Below, piece by piece: positions 1 through 7,483 of a stretch of 14,224 nucleotides of DNA. Each line of letters begins with the position of its first letter. Positions within the stretch are counted from its first letter, which is position 1. The notes beneath the pieces are model-generated. The model was not told the DNA's origin and made no database searches. It saw only the letters and a program-made list of their open reading frames with translations. Source of the DNA: SHWC01 sp945902735 (lineage in GTDB: Bacteria > Pseudomonadota > Alphaproteobacteria > UBA828); NCBI GenBank assembly GCA_945902735.1, contig CAMDNF010000079.1:1-14224 (forward strand), given 5' to 3'. The translations under genes were made by a program, and so were the position numbers.

Positions 1-1025
1 GCGGCCATTATTATAGCAGCGAACGTCTGGTGGCCTTTCCCTATGACGCCGCGGTTGCCTGCACATTCTATCGCCAAGACGTGTTCGAGAAGGCGAGCAA
101 GGATTTCGAGAAGGAACATGGCTATCGCATGGAATTCACCGCGGACACGACCTGGAAGCAGGTCACCGAGTTCGCGGCGTTCCTGAAAAAGATCAAGGAA
201 GCCGGCGCCGACGTGCCCTATGGCTTTGCTCAGCACCATGGCTCGTTTGCCTGGACGACGCAGCTAGACATTCAACGCCTGATGTTCGCGCATGGTCGTT
301 GGCAGGACTTCTCGGTCGACGACAAGATCGGCAGCAAAACGCCCGGCCCGACCAATTGGGGCGACGAACAGTCCGTCTTGATCATGAAGAAGTACAAAGA
401 GCAGGCCGATGTTTGCCATCCCGACAATCTGGCCAATGGCACGATCGAGTTGAACAGCGTCTATCAGGCCGGCAAGGTTGCGGCTCAGGTGCAATATCAT
501 GAGTTCGCCGCCTCGATCGAAGACGAGAAGACCTCGGCGGCGGCCGGCGGCAAAACGGCCTACGCGCCTTGCCCGAAGGGCGAGGCGAGCTGGATCGTCA
601 ATGGCGGCCAGGCGGTGAACGGCACCAATTGCGGCATTGGCGGCATTGGCATCAACGGCAATGCGACGGAAGACCTGAAGCGGGCCGCCTATATCTTCGC
701 AACCTGGGCGGTCTCGAAGGACAATCAGCTCGACGTGCTGAAGGGGCTCGGCGGCACACCGACGCGTAAATCGGTGCTCGCCGTGCCGGAAGTGGCGGCG
801 GCCCGCAAGCGCCCGACCACCATGCCGAACGCGCTCACGTTCGATGCGGTCTATGATCTCGGCATCAAGGACCCGCATTTCGTGCTCGGTCCGAAGATTC
901 CGAACTCGAACGAGTATCACCAGATCATGGCGACCGAAGCGCAAAAGCTCGTGGCCGGCAAGCAATCGGCGGAGGAAACTTGCGCCAAGATCAAAGCACA
1001 GCTCGACGATTTGCACGACGTCTGA
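1..1025 (+). CDS. ABC transporter solute-binding protein, family 1 (5' end missing)
   Basis: This is the periplasmic substrate-binding component of a carbohydrate-type ABC importer. The frame is open to the left window edge (first full codon at position 3, reading GHYYSSERLVAFPYD), so the start codon and signal peptide lie outside; the GTG at 30 is internal. About 340 residues are visible, against roughly 410-440 for the family. The overall pattern resembles UgpB/MalE-like proteins: an early 'VAFPYDAAVACTFYRQDVFEK' segment, a central 'GKVAAQVQYHEFAAS' segment, a glycine-rich 'GINGNATEDLKRAAYIFATWAVSKDNQ' segment and a C-terminal helix 'EETCAKIKAQLDDLH'. Five cysteines are visible, so disulfides are possible. 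Two permease genes and an ATPase gene follow on the same strand. The ligand cannot be deduced; a sugar, polyol or similar polar compound is the usual class, and the downstream aco genes suggest a precursor of acetoin (inference). Confidence 0.88.
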   Translation, partial: GHYYSSERLVAFPYDAAVACTFYRQDVFEKASKDFEKEHGYRMEFTADTTWKQVTEFAAFLKKIKEAGADVPYGFAQHHGSFAWTTQLDIQRLMFAHGRWQDFSVDDKIGSKTPGPTNWGDEQSVLIMKKYKEQADVCHPDNLANGTIELNSVYQAGKVAAQVQYHEFAASIEDEKTSAAAGGKTAYAPCPKGEASWIVNGGQAVNGTNCGIGGIGINGNATEDLKRAAYIFATWAVSKDNQLDVLKGLGGTPTRKSVLAVPEVAAARKRPTTMPNALTFDAVYDLGIKDPHFVLGPKIPNSNEYHQIMATEAQKLVAGKQSAEETCAKIKAQLDDLHDV

Positions 1026-1111
1026 TCGTTTGGCGTCTTGTTGATCGGGTCGGGCATGTCTCGGCGAGCGCGCCGGCTGACATCGCGTTCAGTTGGCAGG
1101 CAAAAGACTGA

Positions 1112-1142
1112 GGGGTCGGCGGCGAGATTCGCCGTCGGCCCC
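1112..1142 (+). promoter_or_regulatory. Stem-loop between binding-protein and permease genes
   Basis: The arms 1112-1124 (GGGGTCGGCGGCG) and 1130-1142 (CGCCGTCGGCCCC) pair over 13 positions with two G-T wobbles. An inner A-T pair leaves a loop of only three bases. No T-run follows, so it is unlikely to be a full intrinsic terminator. Stem-loops in this position, after the binding-protein gene of an ABC operon (the malE-malF type), are known to protect the upstream message and lower expression of the membrane components. That role is inferred here. The rest of the 1026-1212 gap shows no gene. Confidence 0.6.
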
Positions 1143-1212
1143 GGTTGCCCGTGTCTGCGCGCTGCGATAGGCGATTTGGTTGAGGCTGATTTCTCGTGAA
1201 AGTCCGCGTGAC

Positions 1213-2229
1213 ATGACGGATCAAGTGGTCAGCGATACGGCGCGCGGCTCGCGAGGATCGGCGCGTCTCGCCGCGGCCGAGGCCGCGAGCCCAAGTGGCG
1301 TGCGCACGATCGATTACACGCCGCAGAGCTTCAATTTGACGCCTTCGCGCCGCTATTATTTTTTTATGATGGCGCCGTCGATCATTCTGCTCGCCGGCAT
1401 CTCGATCTATCCGTTCGTCTGGCTCGTCTATATGAGCCTGCACACGCTCGGCGAGGCGGGCCAGCCCGACGTCTGGAACGACTTCAAGAATTTCACGCGC
1501 TTCGCGACCGACGGAAAATTCCAGCAGGGTTGGCTGCTGCTGATCAAATACAGCGCCATGTGCATGGTGCTCGAGGTTGGCCTCGGCGTGTTTCTCGCGG
1601 TCATTTTGAACCGCTCCAAACTCGAAAAATTTTTGGTCACGCTTATCTTAATGCCGATGATGATGGCGCCGATCATCACCGGTCTGGTTTGGCTCTTCCT
1701 CTATAATGGCGCGTTCGGCTGGTATCACTGGTTGCTGCAAAGCATCGGCATATTGGGCGCGACGTCGGTGCTGGGTGATTCCGATATCGCGATGTTCGGG
1801 CTGGTGGCGGTCGATGTGTGGCAATGGACGCCGCTGATCACGCTGATCACCTTGGCCGGCTTGAAACGCGTGCCGCAGGATCAGCTCGAAGCCAATATGG
1901 TCGATGGCGCGGGGCCGGTGCGTAATTTTTTCACGGTCGCGATGCCGAACATCTACCCGTTCCTGTTGATCGCGGTTCTGCTCCGCTTCATGGACAATTT
2001 CAGGTTCATCGACGCGATTTTGATTTTGACCGGCGGCGGTCCGGGCGATGCGACCAACATCCTGCCGGTCTATTTGTTCGACGTGTCGTTTCAATATTTC
2101 AAATTGGGGCGCGGGGCGGCGGTCGCTCTCACGCTGCTCCTCGTCACCATCGTGCTCGGCATGTTGCTGGTCAAAATCTTTGAAGATCCCAAGCGGAAAA
2201 TCAAAGTGCATGGCGGGGACGAGAATTAG
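1213..2229 (+). CDS. ABC transporter permease, MalF/UgpA type
   Basis: This 338-residue inner-membrane protein is one half of the translocation channel of the importer. The first membrane segment follows a polar N-terminus of about 45 residues (about 48-76: YYFFMMAPSIILLAGISIYP). Further segments lie at about 107-132, 140-164, 190-216, 247-270 and 298-322. The EAA loop that docks onto the ATPase is at about 226-245 (EANMVDGAGPVRNFFTVAMP), with the usual 'ILTGGGPGDATNIL' after it. The ATG at 1213 is preferred; an in-frame TTG at 1180 would add 11 residues without membrane or domain content. No strong Shine-Dalgarno sequence precedes either start. It lies 187 bases after the binding-protein gene and 8 bases before the second permease gene. 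The product class is secure; the substrate is not known. Confidence 0.92.
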   Translation: MTDQVVSDTARGSRGSARLAAAEAASPSGVRTIDYTPQSFNLTPSRRYYFFMMAPSIILLAGISIYPFVWLVYMSLHTLGEAGQPDVWNDFKNFTRFATDGKFQQGWLLLIKYSAMCMVLEVGLGVFLAVILNRSKLEKFLVTLILMPMMMAPIITGLVWLFLYNGAFGWYHWLLQSIGILGATSVLGDSDIAMFGLVAVDVWQWTPLITLITLAGLKRVPQDQLEANMVDGAGPVRNFFTVAMPNIYPFLLIAVLLRFMDNFRFIDAILILTGGGPGDATNILPVYLFDVSFQYFKLGRGAAVALTLLLVTIVLGMLLVKIFEDPKRKIKVHGGDEN

Positions 2230-2237
2230 GACACGCC

Positions 2238-3116
2238 ATGGCATCACGCGAAATCGCCCAATACCCCTCCGCCTCCCGCCGCGTCTTCGGCGTGGTGACG
2301 ATTTTTTTCATTGCGTTCTATTTGCTTTGGACGTTGCTGCCGCTGCTGATCATGTTTTTGTCGTCGTTCAAAGACCTGCTCGACGCCTTCCAATTGCCGG
2401 CGACGGGCGATTGGGGTGGCGTCGCGACGCTGTTCACCTTCGAGCCAACCACCAAGCACTATGAGAATTTGTTTCTCGAACTGAATTTCGGCACCTATCT
2501 CGGCAATAGTTTGATCGCGTCGCTCGGCTCGGCGGGCATTTCGGTGGTGCTGGGTTCGATGGCGGCCTATAGCCTCAGCCGGCTCGATTTTCGCGGCAAG
2601 AACCACCTCTTTTTCTGGATCATTTCAACGCGCATGGCGCCGGTCGTGGCGGTGTTGGTGCCGCTTTATGCGATTTTCCGTTCGCTCGATTTAATCGGCA
2701 CCTTGCCCGGTCTGATCCTCGCCTACACCACGTTCAACCTGCCGTTCGCGATTTGGATCCTGAAAGGATTTTTCGACAACGTGCCCTATGCGATCGAAGA
2801 AGCCTCGATGTGCGATGGCTCGACGCGCTTGCAGGCGCTGCGCATGATTTTGCCGCTGGTCGCGCCGGGCATTGGCGCGTTCCTCGTGCTCTGCGTGTTG
2901 TTCGGGTGGAACGACTATTTGTTCTCGTCGATCATCGGTTCGGGCGGCGCCAAAACCTTGCCGCCGGCGACCATCGGGCTTGTGCAGCCGCAGAATATTC
3001 AGTGGGGCAGTATCATGGCGGCGGGCGCGGTGACCACCGTGCCGATGTTGTTTTTGGGGGTGTTGATCCGGCGCTATTTGGTGGCCGGGTTGACGATGGG
3101 CGCGGTGCGCGAATGA
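2238..3116 (+). CDS. ABC transporter permease, MalG/UgpE type
   Basis: This is the second channel subunit, 292 residues, of the binding-protein-dependent transport (PF00528) type. A first membrane helix lies at about 17-42, followed by a periplasmic stretch and five more hydrophobic segments. The EAA loop is at about 187-206 (EEASMCDGSTRLQALRMILP). The ending 'AGLTMGAVRE' is typical of MalG-like subunits, where it contacts the ATPase. The ATG at 2238 has an AGGA at 2228-2231 overlapping the TAG stop of the preceding permease gene, so translation of the two is probably coupled. Its own TGA stop lies inside an ATGA at 3113-3116 that opens a 20-codon reading frame running into the ATPase start. 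It is expected to form a 1:1 heterodimer with the upstream permease. Confidence 0.92.
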   Translation: MASREIAQYPSASRRVFGVVTIFFIAFYLLWTLLPLLIMFLSSFKDLLDAFQLPATGDWGGVATLFTFEPTTKHYENLFLELNFGTYLGNSLIASLGSAGISVVLGSMAAYSLSRLDFRGKNHLFFWIISTRMAPVVAVLVPLYAIFRSLDLIGTLPGLILAYTTFNLPFAIWILKGFFDNVPYAIEEASMCDGSTRLQALRMILPLVAPGIGAFLVLCVLFGWNDYLFSSIIGSGGAKTLPPATIGLVQPQNIQWGSIMAAGAVTTVPMLFLGVLIRRYLVAGLTMGAVRE

Positions 3117-3168
3117 CCGGTGTGGTCGATCCGGTCGCGCGACCGCCGAGGGATGGAGCTAGGGCCAC

Positions 3169-4263
3169 ATGGTAGAGGTCAACATCCAGAGTGTCTGGAA
3201 GTACTACGGCAAGACCGTGGCGGTGAAGGATTTGAATCTCAAATGTCCCGAGAATTCGTTTCTCGCGATTTTGGGGCCGTCGGGTTGCGGTAAATCCTCG
3301 ACGCTCCGCATGTTGGCCGGGCTCGAGCATATTTCGGCCGGCGACATTTTTTTCGGCGATCTGCGGGTTAATCAATTGCCGCCGAAAGAGCGCGACATCG
3401 CCATGGTGTTCGAGAATTATGCGCTCTATCCGCATAAGACCGTGTTCGAGAACATGGCGAATCCCTTGCGGCTTCGAAATGTGAATCGCGAAGAGATCGA
3501 CAAGCGCGTGCGGCGCGCGGCCGAGCTTTTGCAAATCGAGATGTTGCTCGATCGCAAACCCATGCAGCTCTCGGGCGGGCAGAAACAACGCACCGCGATC
3601 GGCCGCGCCATTGTGCGCGAGCCGAAGGTCTTTCTGTTCGATGAGCCGATCGCGCATCTCGATGCCAAATTGCGCGCCCATATGCGGGGCGAGCTGAAGC
3701 ATTTGCAGCGGCGGCTGGAAACCACGACGATTTATGTCACGCACGATCAGCTCGAAGCGATGTCGATGGCCGATAGCATCGCGGTGATGCATGAGGGTGT
3801 GTTGCAGCAATTCGGCACGCCATCGGAGATTTACAATCATCCGGCCAATGAATGGGTCGCCGGGTTCGTTGGCGAGCCGCCGATGAATTTCCTGAATTGC
3901 CGGCTTGAGCGCGGGGCGGATGGTGTCGTGGCGGTTCACCCGAGCTTCCGCCTGGCTTTGACCGATGCCCAGCGCCGCCTCCTCGAAGAAAAGGGCGCGG
4001 AGGCGGAGGTGCGGCTTGGGGTTCGCCCCGACACCATTGCCTATCGGGCGGGGGCTAGCTCGGGGCTCGACATTCCGGCCAAGGTGTTCGTGACCGAACC
4101 CCTGGGGGGCGACATGATCGTCGAGGTTCAGCTCGGCGCTGATCGGCTCACCGTCAAGACCAAGATCGGTCCCTCGGCCAATTTGGACGAGCCCTGCACG
4201 ATCGCCTTCGATGCCGCACGGATTCATCTCTTTGCAGCGTCGAACGGGATCGCGTATTTCTAG
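3169..4263 (+). CDS. ABC transporter ATP-binding protein, MalK/UgpC type
   Basis: This 364-residue cytoplasmic ATPase energises the importer. The nucleotide-binding domain shows Walker A GPSGCGKS (36-43), signature LSGGQ (134-138), Walker B VFLFDE (154-159) and the switch histidine H192 in YVTHDQ. The Q-loop reads MVFENYALYPH, with Glu82 where most MalK-type proteins have Gln. The D-loop is IAHLD rather than the common LSNLD. Residues from about 235 to the end form the C-terminal TOBE/OB-fold regulatory region of the MalK class (EPPMNFLNC, LGVRPDTI). The start ATG 3169 has an AGGG at 3161-3164 just upstream and overlaps the stop of a 20-codon frame from the permease. The gene lies 40 bases before acoX on the same strand. 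Family certain, substrate unknown. The Q-to-E change may be a subgroup trait and does not by itself mean loss of function. Confidence 0.93.
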   Translation: MVEVNIQSVWKYYGKTVAVKDLNLKCPENSFLAILGPSGCGKSSTLRMLAGLEHISAGDIFFGDLRVNQLPPKERDIAMVFENYALYPHKTVFENMANPLRLRNVNREEIDKRVRRAAELLQIEMLLDRKPMQLSGGQKQRTAIGRAIVREPKVFLFDEPIAHLDAKLRAHMRGELKHLQRRLETTTIYVTHDQLEAMSMADSIAVMHEGVLQQFGTPSEIYNHPANEWVAGFVGEPPMNFLNCRLERGADGVVAVHPSFRLALTDAQRRLLEEKGAEAEVRLGVRPDTIAYRAGASSGLDIPAKVFVTEPLGGDMIVEVQLGADRLTVKTKIGPSANLDEPCTIAFDAARIHLFAASNGIAYF

Positions 4264-4292
4264 CTGCCCTTTTGGGGTCGGGCTCGGGAAGT

Positions 4293-4298
4293 AAGGAG
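4293..4298 (+). promoter_or_regulatory. Shine-Dalgarno sequence deciding the TTG start of acoX
   Basis: AAGGAG lies 5 bases before the TTG at 4304. No ATG or GTG start in frame lies near it, and the conserved N-terminal 'KVGIVANPAAGRD' begins only about ten codons later. This supports an uncommon TTG initiation codon for acoX. Confidence 0.75.
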
Positions 4299-4303
4299 CG
4301 AAT

Positions 4304-5383
4304 TTGGCCAATAGTCAGACGCGCGGGGCCAAGGTTGGCATCGTCGCCAACCCAGCGGCCGGGCGCGATATTCGCCGGTTGGTGGCGCAGGCCTCGGTTT
4401 TTCCGATCGCCGAGAAGCGCAATATGATGACCCGCGCCTTCTCGGCCCTCGGCACGACGGGGGTCGATGAGGTGCTGCTGATGCCCGATGGCTCGGGCCT
4501 CAGCGACCGTATTCAGCGCGCCCTCAAACTGCCGCTGCCGGAAGGCCAGACCTGGCCGAAAATCAGCTTTATCGATTTCGAGCCCGAGGATTCGCCGGCC
4601 GATACGCTGCGTGCCGTAAAACGCATGGTCGAACAGGGCGTTGGCGCGATCATCGTGCTCGGCGGGGATGGCACCAACCGGCTGGTGGCGCGGGCGGCTG
4701 GCAATGTACCGCTGGTTTCGCTCTCGACCGGCACCAACAACGTGTTTCCGGTCATGCGTGAGGCGACCATTGCGGGGCTCGCGGCCGGGCTGGTCGCGAC
4801 CGGCCAGGTCGATGCGAACGAGGCCTGTTACCGCAACAAGGTGCTGCGCCTTGAAGTCAACGGCACGCCGAGCGATCTGGCGCTGGTTGACCTTTGTATC
4901 AGCGACGAGCTTTTCGTCGGCTCGAAGGCGCTGTGGCGGGCGGAGGGGCTCGATCAATTGTTCGTCAGCTTCGCCGAGGCCGATGCCATTGGGCTGTCGT
5001 CGATCGCGGGGCTGATCCGGCCGGTCTCAAGGAAGGCGCCCTTTGGGCTATCGCTCGACCTTTGCGCGCCAGCTCAGGCGGCCCGCGTGGTCACCGCGCC
5101 GATCGCGCCGGGCATCGTGGTCGATGTCGGGATCGAGGCGGTCAATAGCTTCGCCCTGGGCGAAGCCGTGCCGGTGCGTCTCGGCCGGGGGGTGGTTGCC
5201 CTCGATGGCGAGCGGGAGGTAGAGTTTGCGCCGGCTGATCAGGTCGTGGTTCGGCTCGCTGAGGACGGTCCGCTCAGCATCGATATCGAACAAACCATGA
5301 TGCTTGCCGCACAACATGGCTTATTTGTACGCAACACGCACGCGGCGCGCGGCGCGGGCGTTCGAACTGCACAGGGAGGATAA
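4304..5383 (+). CDS. acoX: AcoX, ATP-NAD kinase-like protein of the acetoin catabolism operon
   Basis: This 359-residue cytoplasmic protein is of the ATP-NAD kinase / AcoX family. It shows 'VGIVANPAAGRD' at about 11-22, the NAD-kinase-type glycine motif GGDGTNR at 120-126 and a second motif 'STGTNNVFPV' at 141-150. The C-terminal half is less conserved. AcoX is encoded beside acetoin dehydrogenase genes in several proteobacteria, and its biochemical role has stayed unclear. The GGDGT motif makes nucleotide or diphosphate binding plausible, and NAD phosphorylation is possible but not shown. The start is TTG, supported by an AAGGAG 5 bases upstream. The stop codon TAA is 2 bases before the acoA ATG, and the acoA ribosome-binding site (GGGAGG) lies inside the end of acoX, so the two are probably translationally coupled. 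The gene follows the ABC ATPase by 40 bases. Confidence 0.85.
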   Translation: MANSQTRGAKVGIVANPAAGRDIRRLVAQASVFPIAEKRNMMTRAFSALGTTGVDEVLLMPDGSGLSDRIQRALKLPLPEGQTWPKISFIDFEPEDSPADTLRAVKRMVEQGVGAIIVLGGDGTNRLVARAAGNVPLVSLSTGTNNVFPVMREATIAGLAAGLVATGQVDANEACYRNKVLRLEVNGTPSDLALVDLCISDELFVGSKALWRAEGLDQLFVSFAEADAIGLSSIAGLIRPVSRKAPFGLSLDLCAPAQAARVVTAPIAPGIVVDVGIEAVNSFALGEAVPVRLGRGVVALDGEREVEFAPADQVVVRLAEDGPLSIDIEQTMMLAAQHGLFVRNTHAARGAGVRTAQGG

Positions 5384-5385
5384 CA

Positions 5386-6354
5386 ATGCAGCTCAGTAAG
5401 GCCGATCTCTTGAAGGCCTATCGCATGATGAAAACGATCCGTGAATTCGAGGAGCGGCTTCACGTTGAATTCGCGACCGGCGAGATTCCGGGTTTCGTGC
5501 ACCTCTATGCCGGCGAAGAAGCCAGCGCGACCGGCTTTTGTATGCACCTCGATGGGCGCGACAAGATCGCCAGCACGCACCGTGGCCATGGTCATTCGAT
5601 CGCCAAGGGTTGCGACGTCGACGCCATGATGGCCGAAATTTACGGCAAGAAGGCGGGGTTGTGCGGCGGCAAGGGCGGTTCGATGCACATCGCCGACCTC
5701 GACAAGGGCATGCTCGGCGCGAATGGCATTGTGGGCGCCGGCCCGCCTTTGATTTGCGGCGCGGGCCTCGCGGCGAAGGTGTTGAAGACGGGCGGTGTCG
5801 CGATCGTCTTTGTCGGCGATGGCGGGTTCAACCAGGGCACCACGGCCGAGAGCCTCAACCTCGCGTCGGTCTGGCGGTTGCCTTGCCTCTTCGTGGTCGA
5901 GAACAATGGCTATGCCGAGGCGACCTCGTCCAAATACTCGGTCTCGTGCGACGATTTCACCGATCGCGCGGCGGCCTACAGCATGCCGGGCATCGCGGTC
6001 GATGGTCATGATTTCTTCGCGGTCTATGAAGCCGCGGGCGAAGCCATTAAGCGCGCGCGTTCGGGCGGTGGCCCCTCGCTCATCGAGGTCAAGCTCAACC
6101 GCTATTACGGCCATTTCGAGGGCGACGCGCAAACCTATCGCGGTGTCGACGAGGTCAAGAACATTCGCGCCACGAAAGATTGCCTGATGCTGTTCCGCAG
6201 GCGCGTCGAGGGCGCCAAACTGCTCGATGCCTCGGAACTCAACAAGATCGACGCCGACGTGATGGCCCAGATCGAAAACGCGGTCAAGAAAGCCAAGGCG
6301 GCGCCAAAGCCGACCGCGGCCGATCTGATGACCGACGTTTATGTGAGCTATTGA
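5386..6354 (+). CDS. acoA: Acetoin dehydrogenase E1 component, alpha subunit
   Basis: This 322-residue subunit of the thiamine-diphosphate E1 is expected to cleave acetoin oxidatively and pass an acetyl group to lipoyl-E2. The thiamine-diphosphate/Mg motif runs from GDG (144-146, in VFVGDGGFNQGT) to NN (173-174, in VVENNGYAEAT) with the canonical spacing of 26 residues. Other marks are 'STHRGHGHSIAKG' (63-75) and 'GGKGGSMHIAD' (94-104). The protein closely resembles pyruvate dehydrogenase E1 alpha of the two-subunit type. Assignment to acetoin rests on the flanking acoX and the lipoyl-hydrolase E2 rather than on residues I can name. It is preceded by a GGGAGG site and followed after 14 bases by acoB. 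A role on another alpha-hydroxyketone or 2-oxoacid remains possible. Confidence 0.87.
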   Translation: MQLSKADLLKAYRMMKTIREFEERLHVEFATGEIPGFVHLYAGEEASATGFCMHLDGRDKIASTHRGHGHSIAKGCDVDAMMAEIYGKKAGLCGGKGGSMHIADLDKGMLGANGIVGAGPPLICGAGLAAKVLKTGGVAIVFVGDGGFNQGTTAESLNLASVWRLPCLFVVENNGYAEATSSKYSVSCDDFTDRAAAYSMPGIAVDGHDFFAVYEAAGEAIKRARSGGGPSLIEVKLNRYYGHFEGDAQTYRGVDEVKNIRATKDCLMLFRRRVEGAKLLDASELNKIDADVMAQIENAVKKAKAAPKPTAADLMTDVYVSY

Positions 6355-6368
6355 GGAGGGCGGGCGTC

Positions 6369-7382
6369 ATGGCACGTAAAATTACGTATCAACAGGCAAT
6401 CAACGAAGCGCTCTCCCAAGAAATGTCGCGCGACCCGCGCGTGATCATCATGGGCGAGGATGTCGCGGGCGGTGCGGGCACCGACGGCGAGGACGAGGCG
6501 TGGGGCGGTGTGCTCGGCGTTACCACGGGCCTCTATAAAAAGTTCGGCGATCGCGTGATGGATACGCCGATCACCGAATCGGCCTTCATTGGTGCCGCGG
6601 TCGGCGCGGCGACCGCGGGGCTTCGCCCGGTGGCCGAGCTCATGTTCATCGATTTCATGGGCGTCTGCCTCGATCAGATTTTCAACCAGGCCGCCAAATT
6701 CCGTTACATGTTCGGCGGCAAGGCGGAAACCCCGGTGGTCATTCGCACCATGTATGGCGCGGGCTTCCGTGCGGCGGCACAGCACTCGCAGTGCCTCTAT
6801 CCGGTGTTCACGCACATTCCGGGCCTCAAGGTCGTGATGCCGGCGACGCCCTATGACGCGAAGGGGCTCTTGATCCAGGCGATCCGCGACAATGATCCGG
6901 TGATCTTCTGCGAGCACAAGGTGCTCTATACGCTCGAAGGCGATGTGCCGGAGGAGCCCTATACCATCCCGTTCGGCGAAGCGAGCGTGGTGCGCGAGGG
7001 CAAGGACGTTACGATCGTGACGCTCGGGCGCATGGTGCATATGGCGACCGAAGCGGCCGATAACCTCGCCAAGCAAGGCATCAAGTGCGAGGTGATCGAT
7101 CTGCGTACGACGTCGCCGATGGATGAAGACACCATTCTTGAAAGTGTCGAGAACACGGGCCGGCTCGTCGTGGTCGATGAAGCGCATCCGCGCTGCAACA
7201 TCGCGACCGACGTATCGGCGCTGGTGGCGGACAAGGCGTTCGATTCCTTGAAGGCGCCGATCAAGATGGTGACCGGGCCGCACGTGCCGGTGCCGTTCTC
7301 CGACGTGCTCGAGGATCTCTATATCCCGAACGCGGCGAAGATCGAGGCGGCCGTTCGTTTGGTCATGGGCAAGAAGAACTAG
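6369..7382 (+). CDS. acoB: Acetoin dehydrogenase E1 component, beta subunit
   Basis: This 337-residue partner of AcoA completes the alpha2beta2 E1 heterotetramer. Family hallmarks are 'IIMGEDVAGGAGTDG' (27-40), 'DTPITESAFIGAAVGAA' (65-81) with the glutamate that activates thiamine diphosphate (E70), the active-site region histidine in 'AAAQHSQCLY' (H139), and the C-terminal transketolase domain 'VTIVTLGRMVHMA...VIDLRTTSPMDEDTI'. The ATG at 6369 has a GAGGAGGG at 6353-6360 overlapping the acoA stop, which decides this start over longer in-frame alternatives that would run back through acoA. The length fits the family. It is followed by a 101-base gap with a terminator-like hairpin before acoC. 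The pyruvate dehydrogenase beta subunit is the closest alternative identity. Confidence 0.88.
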   Translation: MARKITYQQAINEALSQEMSRDPRVIIMGEDVAGGAGTDGEDEAWGGVLGVTTGLYKKFGDRVMDTPITESAFIGAAVGAATAGLRPVAELMFIDFMGVCLDQIFNQAAKFRYMFGGKAETPVVIRTMYGAGFRAAAQHSQCLYPVFTHIPGLKVVMPATPYDAKGLLIQAIRDNDPVIFCEHKVLYTLEGDVPEEPYTIPFGEASVVREGKDVTIVTLGRMVHMATEAADNLAKQGIKCEVIDLRTTSPMDEDTILESVENTGRLVVVDEAHPRCNIATDVSALVADKAFDSLKAPIKMVTGPHVPVPFSDVLEDLYIPNAAKIEAAVRLVMGKKN

Positions 7383-7405
7383 TCTCGAAAATCGTCGCAC
7401 CGAAA

Positions 7406-7453
7406 TCGACACCGCCTTCCCGGCAATCGGGCGAGGCGGTGTCGAGGTGTTTT
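7406..7453 (+). terminator. Terminator-like stem-loop between acoB and acoC
   Basis: Perfect 12-base arms lie at 7406-7417 (TCGACACCGCCT) and 7434-7445 (AGGCGGTGTCGA). The 16-base interior can form a further CCCG/CGGG stem (7419-7422 with 7428-7431). A short TTTT follows at 7450-7453. This could be a weak or partial intrinsic terminator, or an RNA-stability element, making acoC expressed at a different level from acoA and acoB. The run of four T is short, so full termination is doubtful. Confidence 0.55.
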
Positions 7454-7483
7454 GAACCACGAAGACAAAGCGAGCGCCGCACC

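Noticed and set aside
30..32. GTG as start of the binding-protein gene
   Set aside because: The frame is open and protein-like up to the window edge, and starting here would remove the signal peptide and first lobe.
3013..4311. Long open frame on the minus strand opposite the ABC ATPase
   Set aside because: The plus strand encodes a complete ATPase with all motifs. The antisense translation is Arg/His-rich with no recognisable domain, a typical shadow in high-GC DNA.
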